A program made the position numbers and the translations under genes. From Pseudorhodoferax sp032153935 (GTDB taxonomy: Bacteria; Pseudomonadota; Gammaproteobacteria; Burkholderiales; Burkholderiaceae_C): a DNA stretch of 64,000 bases. Positions 17,362-25,575 of the stretch are shown one piece after another; the stretch's first letter is position 1; every line of letters begins with the position of its first letter. The notes beneath the pieces are model-generated. The model was given only the letters and a program-made list of their open reading frames with translations, was not told where the DNA came from and made no database searches. The stretch spans positions 310,001 through 374,000 of the forward strand of contig NZ_CAXUQL020000002.1 of NCBI RefSeq assembly GCF_964253035.1. The letters are read 5' to 3'.

Positions 17362-17931
17362 TCAGCCGAAGACGACGCGTAGCGACATGAGAACGAGCGA
17401 GGCAAGAAAGGCCAACAGGCCGGGAATGACGGTCGTCACCACGCCGAACGCGCGCGCCGCGGCGCCGCGTGGATAGCCCCGGTAGAAAGAGACCCGGCCA
17501 GCGCCGAACAGGAAGGTCGCCGCGACGACCAGCGCCAAGGCATCGCCACTCGCCAGCGTACTGAAGACGATGTGGGAACCAATCGCGATCACCGCCTGCT
17601 CGAGCGTGTTCTGAAGAAAGGCGATTTTGATCCGGATGGTTTCCGAAGGAGTGCCGAAGGCGGAGCCCGCGATGTCCTGCATCGACTGCCTGCGGGCGTG
17701 CGACACCAAACCCACGCCCACCAGTACCCAGAACAGGACAAACAGATCCACTCGCAACGTGAAAATTAGCGCTCCGATTGCATCACGCGGAAAGTCAATC
17801 AACGATGGCAAAAGGAAGTAGCTCGCCACAAGCACGCCGATGCAAAACGCCGTGCCCTTGGCGGCGGCAACGCGCACGCCTGCGACTTCGCGTCGAAGCT
17901 CTGCAGGCCTGGAGTCCATCGTGTCTATCAC
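17362..17931 (-). CDS. MAPEG-like four-helix membrane protein
   Basis: The 189-residue protein has about four to five membrane helices. It carries MAPEG-like features: FLQNTLEQAVI in an early helix and RVSFYRGYPRGAAARAFG before the last helices. MAPEG proteins include membrane glutathione transferases and related enzymes. The start is a GTG overlapping the nadE stop (GTGA) or an ATG 12 bases in. It is the third gene of the hydroxylase-nadE operon. The family call is from motif resemblance; the reaction is unknown. Confidence 0.6.
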   Translation of the reverse strand: MIDTMDSRPAELRREVAGVRVAAAKGTAFCIGVLVASYFLLPSLIDFPRDAIGALIFTLRVDLFVLFWVLVGVGLVSHARRQSMQDIAGSAFGTPSETIRIKIAFLQNTLEQAVIAIGSHIVFSTLASGDALALVVAATFLFGAGRVSFYRGYPRGAAARAFGVVTTVIPGLLAFLASLVLMSLRVVFG

Positions 17932-18758
17932 CCGGCCGATGGGACGGCAGGAAGAGCCCGCTTGTGCGCTGTGCGCCTGTACGTGTCCAGGATGATTCTT
18001 TCCGACGCGCCATCGACCTGATGACCCTCCAGGAAATCGTCGATGGCTTGATAGGTCACACCGAGCGCAGCTTCATCCGCGCGCTGCGGTCGCAGGGTCT
18101 CGAGGTCGGCGGTCGGCGTCTTCGAGACCAGCATGGCATCCGCGCCCAAGGTGTGGGCCAGCGCCCTGACCCGGCGCTTGGTCAATCCCGACAACGGCGC
18201 CAGGTCGCAGCCGCCATCGCCGAACTTGGTGAAGAAGCCCATCAGGGCTTCGGCTGCATGGTCTGTTCCGACCACCAGTCCCGAGGTGGCCCCCGCAACG
18301 GCGTACTGGGCGATCATGCGCTGGCGTGCCTTGATGTTGCCCAGCACGAAGTCCTCGTGCCACTCGTCCTTGAGCTGCATGCCCGCCGCCTTCGTCCGCT
18401 CGAGCATCGCGTCGGAAGCCGGCCGGATGTCCACCGTCAAGGCTTCGTCGGCATCGATGAAGGCGAGCGCGCGCTGCGCGTCGACCTCGTCTGCCTGGGC
18501 GCCATAGGGCAGGCGCATGGCGATGAAACGAATCTGGGAGCCCTCGGTCCTGAGCGCTTCGACGGCGAGCTGGCACAGGCGGCCAGTCACCGTGGAGTCG
18601 ACTCCGCCGCTGATCCCCAGCACCAGCGTGTGCGCCTGCGCCGACTTCGCGTAGCTTGCCAGGAAGCCGACCCGGCGGGCGATCTCCGCATCGGGGTTGA
18701 AAACCGATGCCACGCCCAACTCGGCGGCGATGCGCGCCTGTTCCTCGGAAATCGTCAT
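17928..18758 (-). CDS. nadE: NH3-dependent NAD+ synthetase
   Basis: The 276-residue enzyme converts deamido-NAD, ATP and ammonia to NAD+. The P-loop of the ATP-pyrophosphatase fold is LGISGGVDSTV, near residue 46. Further family motifs are GTDHAAEALMGFFTKFGDGG and KRRVRALA. There is no glutaminase domain, so it is the short bacterial type. The start MTISEEQARI overlaps the preceding hydroxylase gene by 4 bp. Sitting between a lipid hydroxylase and a MAPEG-like gene, behind a CadR-type promoter, it is probably an accessory copy. Confidence 0.9.
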   Translation of the reverse strand: MTISEEQARIAAELGVASVFNPDAEIARRVGFLASYAKSAQAHTLVLGISGGVDSTVTGRLCQLAVEALRTEGSQIRFIAMRLPYGAQADEVDAQRALAFIDADEALTVDIRPASDAMLERTKAAGMQLKDEWHEDFVLGNIKARQRMIAQYAVAGATSGLVVGTDHAAEALMGFFTKFGDGGCDLAPLSGLTKRRVRALAHTLGADAMLVSKTPTADLETLRPQRADEAALGVTYQAIDDFLEGHQVDGASERIILDTYRRTAHKRALPAVPSAG

Positions 18759-20005
18759 CTGCTGGCCTCGCGACGTTGCAATGTCATCGGATCCAACTCG
18801 GTTGGCCAGCCCCCAGTATCGAGCAGGCCGACCCGCCGCGTGCCCACGTTGTAGGGCGGCATGCGGCCGGTGAAGTGGGCCAAGGGGGTGAGTATCAGCC
18901 GCAAGGCCTGCGCGCCGCACTCAGCCCTATTGACGGTGCGCCAAGCCAGGCCGAGCATTTGCCAATGGCTGAGCAGGTGCAGCCGCAGGTACGGCTGGCC
19001 GATGATGTGAGCCAGTTCGTGCGCGCGCCACGCGGCCGGCAAGTCCCAGGCGTGTCCCTGGGTTCGCGCGATCGCGCTCTCCCTCCTGAAAGCGATTCTG
19101 GCCGCCTCGAATTGTTCTTCGCGGACCCGCACAGCCCCGGAGTCCTGCTGCGTCAGCGGATAGCGCAGTTGCGCTGCGTAGCGCACCGGGAAGGCTCGAT
19201 CGGACAAGCCGACGTCGGCGGGCCCCAGGGTCTGGCGCGGAAGCTTGAAGGTGCCGAACGCATGGTCCCAGACCATCCAGAACTCCCCGAAGTTGACCTG
19301 CGCGTCCTCGTACTCGCGCTTGTGGTGCCAGCGGTGGACTTCCGCCGCGCCCACCAGGTAGCGAAGCGGACCCACGCGGTAGTCCAGGTTCGAATGCTGA
19401 AAGGCCAGGTGCACCGCCAGAACGCCCAGCCATGCGCCCACCGCCAGCGACGGCGCGCCCAACAGCACAACGATCAGCAGGCCCGGCCCGGCCATCATCA
19501 TGGCGTGGAGCGGGTGCCGGCGCTCGCCATTGAGCCAGTACAGGCGCTCCGAGCTGTGATGGATCGCATGGAACTTCCACATCCAGGCGTAGCGATGGCT
19601 AAGCCAATGCACGGAGTACAGGCTCAGGTCCAGCACCAGGCCCACCAGCAGCGCTTGCGCAAGCAGCGGCCAGCCGGTGGGCCAGATGCTGTCGGGGAGC
19701 CACTGCGAGGGCAGCAGAGCGATGAGCCCGTGCACGCTCAGGAGGATCGCCAGGTTCACCACCGCATGGGCAGCATCGCAGGCGGCGTCGCGATGGTCGC
19801 GCAGCCACTCGCGGTGAAACGGAAGTCGACGCTCCAGCAGCGCCACCGCCAGCAGCGCAGCCGCGACAATGAGAGGGACCGTGGGGAAGTACGGCAGGCT
19901 GTCGCCCACCAGAACCAACAGAACAAATGCCGTCGCACCGAGGATGGCGGGGTAGCTGGCATAGCGGATGGCGAGCTGGGAAAATGAAGGGCTTGTCGCG
20001 GTCAT
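18755..20005 (-). CDS. Fatty acid hydroxylase/sterol desaturase superfamily membrane protein
   Basis: The 416-residue protein has several N-terminal helices and the three His clusters of the di-iron superfamily: HWLSHRY, HAIHHSS and HRWHHKREYE. These enzymes hydroxylate or desaturate membrane lipids. A roughly 120-residue C-terminal extension follows the catalytic domain. The start MTATSPSFSQ is chosen because a CadR-type promoter's -10 covers 20035-20040, making the upstream Met at 20035 untranscribed. It overlaps nadE by 4 bp. Substrate unknown; a membrane change under metal stress is an inference. Confidence 0.8.
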   Translation of the reverse strand: MTATSPSFSQLAIRYASYPAILGATAFVLLVLVGDSLPYFPTVPLIVAAALLAVALLERRLPFHREWLRDHRDAACDAAHAVVNLAILLSVHGLIALLPSQWLPDSIWPTGWPLLAQALLVGLVLDLSLYSVHWLSHRYAWMWKFHAIHHSSERLYWLNGERRHPLHAMMMAGPGLLIVVLLGAPSLAVGAWLGVLAVHLAFQHSNLDYRVGPLRYLVGAAEVHRWHHKREYEDAQVNFGEFWMVWDHAFGTFKLPRQTLGPADVGLSDRAFPVRYAAQLRYPLTQQDSGAVRVREEQFEAARIAFRRESAIARTQGHAWDLPAAWRAHELAHIIGQPYLRLHLLSHWQMLGLAWRTVNRAECGAQALRLILTPLAHFTGRMPPYNVGTRRVGLLDTGGWPTELDPMTLQRREASR

Positions 20006-20034
20006 GTCTGGGACCCGTAGTGAACGGCAGCCCA

Positions 20035-20065
20035 ATTGGGAACCTTATAGCCGCTTCAGAGTCAA
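20035..20065 (-). promoter_or_regulatory. MerR/CadR-type promoter of the hydroxylase-nadE-MAPEG operon
   Basis: On the minus strand, TTGACT (20065-20060) and CCCAAT (20040-20035) are separated by 19 bp. The spacer CTGAAGCGGCTATAAGGTT resembles the other three CadR-type sites (CTgtAGcgg with AGG near the end). The hydroxylase ATG at 20005 is 30 bp downstream of the -10. The divergent dsbD-like gene begins at 20193, so bound regulator could affect both sides. Confidence 0.55.
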
Positions 20066-20192
20066 CTGCGGGCTCGGTATCCCGTTGCCCTGCGGGGATT
20101 GGCCTCCTGGTCGCCCGGCAAGGACTATATTTCGCCGGGCCAGACCCGATGGCAGCAATTTTTGACCGGGGTGGGGGACGTCTATAGCGCCC

Positions 20193-22331
20193 ATGCCCGA
20201 ATACCCGATGAGCAGAAAATCCCTTCTCCTTACTTTTGCGCTCCTGGGCGTGGCCGCTTGCTCTGCGCTGGCCCAGACCGGCGGCAAAAGCGTGGTCGTC
20301 ACGGAACGGGCGAGAGCGGAGCTGATGGCGCACGCCCCTGAAGGCGTCGAGCCGGGCAAGCCGGTCTGGCTAGGGCTGCAGCTGGCGCACAAGCCCGAAT
20401 GGCACACGTATTGGAAGAACTCGGGTGATTCGGGCTTGCCAACGCAGCTGCAATGGAGCCTGCCCGCAGGCGTGGTGGCCGGCGAGATCGCCTGGCCGGT
20501 GCCGAAAAAATTCCCCATCGGCTCGCTGGCCAACTACGGCTACCACAACACGGTCTTGCTGCCGGTCCCGCTCACCATCACCCCGGACTTCAAACCCTCG
20601 CTGACCGGCGATTTGCCTATCAAGCTGAAGGCCCAGTGGCTGATCTGCCGACAGGAATGCGTCCCCGAAGAAGGCGAGTTTCTGCTGAAGGTACCTGTTC
20701 GCAGCGCCGTTGCTTTGCATAGTGCAGCCTTTGAGACGGCGTTCGCTGCCCAGCCCAAACCGATTCAGGGTGAAAGCAGCGTCACCCTCGAGGGGAACTC
20801 CCTCAAGGTGAGCGTGGCGGGCCTGCCGGCAGCGTTGAGAGGCAAGGAACTGCAGTTCTTCCCCGAAACCAATGAAGTCATCGAGACGGCCGCCCAGTGG
20901 ACGCAGGCCTGGACCGGCGGTATCTGGACTGCGCGTGTGCCGGTCTCGCCGCAACGCAGCCAAAGCCCGGCCGTGATGCCCATCGTCCTGGCCTTGGGGG
21001 AACAGGGTTGGCGAACCGAAGCCAAAGTCCTCGGTGCGTGGCCTAAGGTCGCCGCGCAGGCGGGGATGTCACCTGCTCTGGAGGCTGCGCTTCGCGCCAA
21101 CGAACTCAGCGCAGCGGCTCCGACCGGTTCGATCACGTTCGCGGCCGCGCTCCTGGGCGCCTTGCTGGGAGGCTTGATCCTCAACCTGATGCCCTGCGTG
21201 TTTCCAGTGCTGGCGATCAAGGTGGTGGGTTTCACACGCCATGCCGATGATCGGCGGGCGCACCGGCTGAGTGGGCTGGCTTACACAGCCGGCGTGGTGG
21301 TCTCATTCATCGCCTTGGGCGCAGGGGTCTTATCGTTGCGCGCAGCCGGGGCACAGCTTGGCTGGGGGTTCCAGCTGCAGTCGCCTGCGTTCGTCGCGGC
21401 CCTGGCGGCATTGTTCACGGTGATCGGATTGAACCTGGCCGGCCTCTTCGAGTTCGGTGCCATCCTTCCCTCCAGCGTCGCCTCGCTCGAGGCAAAGCAT
21501 CCAGTGGGCAATTCATTCCTCTCGGGCGTCTTGGCTGTGGCGATCGCGTCGCCGTGCACTGCGCCCTTCATGGGCGCATCGCTGGGGCTTGCCATCGGAC
21601 TTCCAGCGGCGCAGGCGCTGCTGATTTTCGCCGTGCTGGGCATCGGCATGGCCTTGCCTTATCTGGCGGCGAGTTGGATTCCCGCCGTGGCCCGCTTGCT
21701 GCCACGGCCAGGACCGTGGATGGCGATCTTTCGCAAAGCAATGGCCTTCCCGATGTTCGCCACGGTCGCTTGGCTCGTGTGGGTGTTGGGGCAGCAGGCG
21801 GGCATCGATGGCGCCGGCGCACTGCTGCTCGTTTTGGTGGTGATGACCATGGTGATCTGGGCGTTCACGCTGCGAGGCCGTGCACGGACTGTCGTCGTCG
21901 CGATGTCGGCAGCTTCATTCGCGTTGATCGCATGGGTTGGCGGTCAGAACATCGCAAGAACTGCCGGCCAGGATGTGGTGTCGGCCGCAAGCGGTCCGTG
22001 GCAGGACTGGGAGCCAGGTCGCGTGGAGCAACTGCTTGCAACGGGTCAGCCAGTCTTCGTGGACTTCACGGCTTCGTGGTGCGTAACCTGCCAGTACAAC
22101 AAGAAGACGGTGTTGTCCCATCCTGAGGTGTTGGCCGACCTGTCTGCGAGGAACGTGGTGCTGCTGCGTGCCGACTGGACGCGCCGGAATCCGGCGGTGA
22201 CTGCAGCGCTCGCTCAGCTCGGCCGCAATGGGGTGCCCGTGTATGTGCTTTACAAGGCCGGAGCGACACCGATCGTGCTTTCAGAGATACTCGGTGTGGG
22301 TGAAGTGCGCTCGGCCATAGCGCGCCTATAG
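20193..22331 (+). CDS. DsbD/ScsB-type transmembrane thiol:disulfide interchange protein
   Basis: The 712-residue protein moves electrons from cytoplasmic thioredoxin to periplasmic reductases. A signal peptide (ending about SALAQ) leads into an ScsB/DsbD-alpha-like domain with CRQEC near residue 152. A CcdA-like membrane core follows with NLMPCVFPVLA and ASPCTAPFMG, carrying the redox Cys pair. The C-terminal thioredoxin-like domain has SWCVTCQYNK. A second ATG (20208, MSRKSLLLT) gives a more compact signal peptide. It is divergent from the hydroxylase operon and could feed the TlpA-like proteins nearby. Confidence 0.88.
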   Translation: MPEYPMSRKSLLLTFALLGVAACSALAQTGGKSVVVTERARAELMAHAPEGVEPGKPVWLGLQLAHKPEWHTYWKNSGDSGLPTQLQWSLPAGVVAGEIAWPVPKKFPIGSLANYGYHNTVLLPVPLTITPDFKPSLTGDLPIKLKAQWLICRQECVPEEGEFLLKVPVRSAVALHSAAFETAFAAQPKPIQGESSVTLEGNSLKVSVAGLPAALRGKELQFFPETNEVIETAAQWTQAWTGGIWTARVPVSPQRSQSPAVMPIVLALGEQGWRTEAKVLGAWPKVAAQAGMSPALEAALRANELSAAAPTGSITFAAALLGALLGGLILNLMPCVFPVLAIKVVGFTRHADDRRAHRLSGLAYTAGVVVSFIALGAGVLSLRAAGAQLGWGFQLQSPAFVAALAALFTVIGLNLAGLFEFGAILPSSVASLEAKHPVGNSFLSGVLAVAIASPCTAPFMGASLGLAIGLPAAQALLIFAVLGIGMALPYLAASWIPAVARLLPRPGPWMAIFRKAMAFPMFATVAWLVWVLGQQAGIDGAGALLLVLVVMTMVIWAFTLRGRARTVVVAMSAASFALIAWVGGQNIARTAGQDVVSAASGPWQDWEPGRVEQLLATGQPVFVDFTASWCVTCQYNKKTVLSHPEVLADLSARNVVLLRADWTRRNPAVTAALAQLGRNGVPVYVLYKAGATPIVLSEILGVGEVRSAIARL

Positions 22332-22442
22332 CTTTGACCGCCGGCGACGTGCACTCGTGCCGCACACACCCGTCTTTGCGTTCATGCTATCGAGATAATC
22401 TTTCTTATCACAATAGCATTTTCTTCTGGCTAAACTGCAGTG

Positions 22443-24155
22443 ATGAAAAGTGCGCGAGGCGAGCAACTGCAGGAGGTTTTGGCGCCAAATGGCTTTCCGA
22501 GCCCATCGCAACTCGCTGCATTGCGCGCCTGGTACTCGGGCTTGAACGCTCGCGCCGCGGTCATGCAGTACCTGGGCCACGCCAAAGCAGACGGGGAGTC
22601 CTCAAGGGCCATGCTCGGTGCGATACGCCGCCAACTGATGGCCTTCGCACGAGCGCGGCAGCGCACAGATCTCTCGGAGCTAATAGGGCACGTGCCGTCA
22701 GAGCGCCTGCAGCGTGCTGGCCAGGTGCTGGCCGCCATCGACACCTTGCGCCATCTCCCTATACCGGCACCGCTCGTGACCGATGGCGTGCACTGCTGGC
22801 TACCGGCCCGCACGGCCCGTGCGCTGGCCTCACAAGGAATTCGCACTTTGGCCGATCTGACGGTGCGGGTACCGCGCCGGCGGCGCTGGTGGGTGAGCGT
22901 TCAGGGACTGGGCGCCACCGGCGCACGGCAGGTAGAAGCCTTCTTCGCGGCGCATCCCGATCTGACCGAGCGCGCCCGAGCGTTGCTGCCGGTGGGAGCG
23001 CACCGCGAGGTGGCGCCCTGGGAGCGCCTTTATGTGCCGCAGGATGTAGATGGCTCCCGCGGCACGTTTCGTGCGCCGGCTGAAACCTGCACGCTCAGCG
23101 CCGGCAACGACTACGAAGCTGTGCAATCCTGGTTGTCGCTGCACGAGGCGGCCGCGACGCAAAGGGCCTACCGCAAAGAGGCCGAGCGGCTGATCCTGTG
23201 GGCGGTCCTGGAGCGTGGCAGGGCGCTTTCATCGCTCACCACGGATGACGCGATCGCCTACCGCACCTTCGTGCGAAGCCCAACGCCGCTCGCCAAGTGG
23301 GTGGGCCCGGCACGGCCGCGCTCGGCCAGCGATTGGAAGCCGTTCACGGGCGCTTTGGCTCCGCGCTCGGCCGCCTACGCGCTGTCGGTGATCGGCGCGC
23401 TGTTTCGCTGGCTGATCCAGCAGCGATACGTGTTGGCCAACCCATTCGCCGGTGTCAAGGTACGAGGTGCTGCGCGATCGGAAGCCACGGCACCGACCCG
23501 CGTGTTCAGCGAAGGGGAATGGGCTCTGATCCAGGCTGTGGCGCAAGGCCTGGAGTGGGGACACGGATGGCAGGCGGCCGCGGCCCAGCGTCTGCGCTTC
23601 GTGCTGGATTTTGCGTATTCCACGGGCTTGCGCATCAGTGAATTGGTCGGTGCCACGCTCGGCCAAATCGAAGTGGATGGCCATGGCGACCACTGGCTGC
23701 ATCTGGTTGGCAAGGGCAGCAAGGCCGCCAAGGTTGCGTTGCCGTCAATGGCGCGCGCGGCGCTCGACCACTATCTGCTGCAGCGCGGCCTGCCCGTGAC
23801 CCGTGCCAAGTGGAATCCGCACACAGCACTGATCGGCACTGTTGCGCTCGACAGCTCAACGAGCATCTCTGCCGCCCGGCTGTGGAGCGTCCTACGCCGG
23901 TTCTTTATGCAGGTGGCCAATACCATCGAAGCCGACAGCCCGTCGACCGCCGAGAAGCTGCGCCGGGCCAGTCCGCACTGGATGCGCCATACGCACGCGA
24001 CCCATGCCTTGGCAAAGGGGGCCGAGCTGACCACGGTGCGGGACAACCTGCGGCACGCGTCCTTGCAGACCACTTCGATCTACCTGCACACTGATGAAGT
24101 AAAGAGGGCTCGTCAGATGGACGCGGCGTTTTCGGCGACGGTCCGGGACGCGTAA
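22443..24155 (+). CDS. Large tyrosine recombinase (phage-integrase family)
   Basis: The 570-residue protein has a roughly 230-residue N-terminal part with a helix-hairpin-helix-like stretch (GIRTLADLTVRVPRRRRWW), a SAM-like core-binding domain (about 225-340) and a catalytic domain. Catalytic residues are visible in STGLRISELV (Arg), HWMRHTHATHAL (His/Arg) and LRHASLQTTSIYLHTD (His and nucleophilic Tyr). It probably integrates or resolves the surrounding island. Start is ATG 22443, with a GTG just before it. The AT-rich 22380-22430 stretch upstream may be its promoter. No attachment site was found. Confidence 0.85.
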   Translation: MKSARGEQLQEVLAPNGFPSPSQLAALRAWYSGLNARAAVMQYLGHAKADGESSRAMLGAIRRQLMAFARARQRTDLSELIGHVPSERLQRAGQVLAAIDTLRHLPIPAPLVTDGVHCWLPARTARALASQGIRTLADLTVRVPRRRRWWVSVQGLGATGARQVEAFFAAHPDLTERARALLPVGAHREVAPWERLYVPQDVDGSRGTFRAPAETCTLSAGNDYEAVQSWLSLHEAAATQRAYRKEAERLILWAVLERGRALSSLTTDDAIAYRTFVRSPTPLAKWVGPARPRSASDWKPFTGALAPRSAAYALSVIGALFRWLIQQRYVLANPFAGVKVRGAARSEATAPTRVFSEGEWALIQAVAQGLEWGHGWQAAAAQRLRFVLDFAYSTGLRISELVGATLGQIEVDGHGDHWLHLVGKGSKAAKVALPSMARAALDHYLLQRGLPVTRAKWNPHTALIGTVALDSSTSISAARLWSVLRRFFMQVANTIEADSPSTAEKLRRASPHWMRHTHATHALAKGAELTTVRDNLRHASLQTTSIYLHTDEVKRARQMDAAFSATVRDA

Positions 24156-24239
24156 GCGTATGGCACCTGGTCGGGCAAAGGCTGGCGTTGTCAGAGCAGG
24201 GCAGGGCTTCGTTGCGTCGATCCTAGCTCCGCATGGGGG

Positions 24240-24491
24240 TCAACATCCCGTTGCGGCATTGCGCAGTGCGCGAAGTTCGATGCGTGCCGATTCTCGGATC
24301 TCTGCGCGATCCAACTCGGCGACCGACGGGTCAAACATGTTGGCGAAGAGGCTGTCCAGCCACGGATCTCGCGTATCGAACCGCTCGACAGCGTAGTCGA
24401 GCCAGCTGGAGTACCCGGTGGGAGGCGGCAATGGTTTGTCGATCGTGAAGAGCAATCTCCTGGTGAAGCCAACGACTAGGTTGCGTAGCAC
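24240..24491 (-). CDS. Small conserved-looking hypothetical protein
   Basis: I do not recognise a characterised family. The frame encodes up to 83 residues with an acidic, helix-rich character (PPPTGYSSWLDYAVERFDTR, then AELDRAEIRESARIEL). The likely start is the TTG at MLFTIDK-like sequence or the GTG at 24491. It lies 18 bp after the ChpS-like antitoxin on the same strand, exactly where a MazF/ChpB toxin would normally be, but it does not look like a MazF fold. Confidence 0.5.
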   Translation of the reverse strand: MLRNLVVGFTRRLLFTIDKPLPPPTGYSSWLDYAVERFDTRDPWLDSLFANMFDPSVAELDRAEIRESARIELRALRNAATGC

Positions 24492-24509
24492 ACCGGCCGT
24501 TGAGCAAAA

Positions 24510-24764
24510 TCAAAACTGTATCTCTTGTCCGACCGGACGTAGCGCATCCCAGGCCGCGAGATCTGCTGGCGGCGCTGCATTCGGGTCGCACTGGGCGATC
24601 ATTTCGGTCAGCACGAATTTGCGCGTTGGGGTCAGTACGATCTTGCCGTCCGCCGTCGCCTCAAGCGTCAGCCTCTGGCCAGCGCCGATCCGCAAGGTTT
24701 TGAGGATCGATGGCGGGATCACCAACACTGTCTCGCTGCCTATCATTCTCAGCACGGCGTCCAT
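24510..24764 (-). CDS. ChpS/MazE-like AbrB-fold antitoxin without its toxin
   Basis: The 84-residue protein has an N-terminal swapped-hairpin AbrB DNA-binding domain (SETVLVIPPSILKTLRIGAG) and a C-terminal tail resembling the toxin-binding end of ChpS (FVLTEMIAQCDPNA, then VGQEIQF). These antitoxins neutralise MazF/ChpB endoribonucleases encoded just downstream. Here the next gene is an unrelated 83-residue protein. The start MDAVLRMIG follows a GGGGG ribosome site; an upstream Met 11 codons earlier is less likely. It is divergent from the HTH gene at 24813. Confidence 0.7.
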   Translation of the reverse strand: MDAVLRMIGSETVLVIPPSILKTLRIGAGQRLTLEATADGKIVLTPTRKFVLTEMIAQCDPNAAPPADLAAWDALRPVGQEIQF

Positions 24765-24812
24765 GGAACCCCCAGTGATGCAGAAGTGTACGAACACATG
24801 AAAGGTCGATAG

Positions 24813-25151
24813 ATGCGAAACCAGAGCTTTTCCAGTGTGTGGGATGCCATTGAAGGCTCGCCCGAGGAAGCTGGCCGCATGAAGCTGCGCTCAGCAGGCA
24901 TGAGGGAACTGAACGATCTTCTGTCCAGCGCGAACCTGACAAGGCAGAAGGTTGCCCAGCTTCTTGGGACGACGCAGGACAGAGTCGATGAACTGCGACG
25001 CGGCCGGATCAACTTGTTCGACATTCACGAGCTGGCCACAATGACGGATCTGGCAAGACGCCACCTGAACTCAGCCAACGGAGCTACGGTGGGGCCGAGC
25101 GGTGCGAAGAACAAATTCGTGAAAAAACCGCGAACAAATTTTAGAAGTTGA
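24813..25151 (+). CDS. XRE-family helix-turn-helix protein (HigA-like antitoxin/regulator)
   Basis: The 112-residue protein opens with MRNQSFSSVWDAIEGSPEEA, a sequence typical of short XRE antitoxins that accompany RelE/HigB-type toxins. The HTH covers about residues 38-72 (LTRQKVAQLLGTTQDRVDEL). A basic C-terminal tail (KNKFVKKPRTNFR) follows. No toxin gene is next to it: upstream is the divergent ChpS-like gene and downstream about 420 bp without a clear gene. It may be an orphan left after loss of the toxin. Confidence 0.7.
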   Translation: MRNQSFSSVWDAIEGSPEEAGRMKLRSAGMRELNDLLSSANLTRQKVAQLLGTTQDRVDELRRGRINLFDIHELATMTDLARRHLNSANGATVGPSGAKNKFVKKPRTNFRS

Positions 25152-25575
25152 TCGAAAGTTGTCATCTAGACAAGGCTGCGCAGCAATTTTATTTACATAA
25201 CCTTTATCGCTTCAATTGGAGAGTGCAGCACCGCGCGATCAGCGACTCGAACACCATCAATTGAACGACGGCAGCGAACTTGCCCCGCAAAGCGGAAGCA
25301 ACCCCATTCCACTCTGAGGAGGCCCCTCGTTTCCACCGACATTGGGTCAACTTTCCTCCCAAATCGCCGCCGGCGGCACAACTTTGCTTCCAGGCGGCCG
25401 TATCGGCCAAGACACAGCGCCTCCGGCCCCAGCCGCGCTTGCGAGCGCATGTAGTGGCAGCAGGGCATCGGGGGCCTATGCATTCGGCCGCCCAACCCCG
25501 CCTCATCGTGGAACGCTACCAGGAAGAAGTTCGGTGCCCCTCTGTGGCGGCCTACGCTGCGCTGCTGAATAGCTC
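25152..25575. other. Intergenic stretch at the island/beta-oxidation junction
   Basis: No gene could be supported. Short frames on both strands look like non-coding composition (Cys/Arg-rich, no family features). The first 60 bases are AT-rich (around 25140-25200). The stretch separates the integrase/antitoxin cluster from the fatty-acid degradation genes and may hold an island boundary, but I found no direct repeat marking one. Confidence 0.5.

Noticed and set aside
25193..25575. Short minus-strand frames in the 25152-25575 gap
   Set aside because: Cys/Arg-rich, no start signals, no family resemblance.
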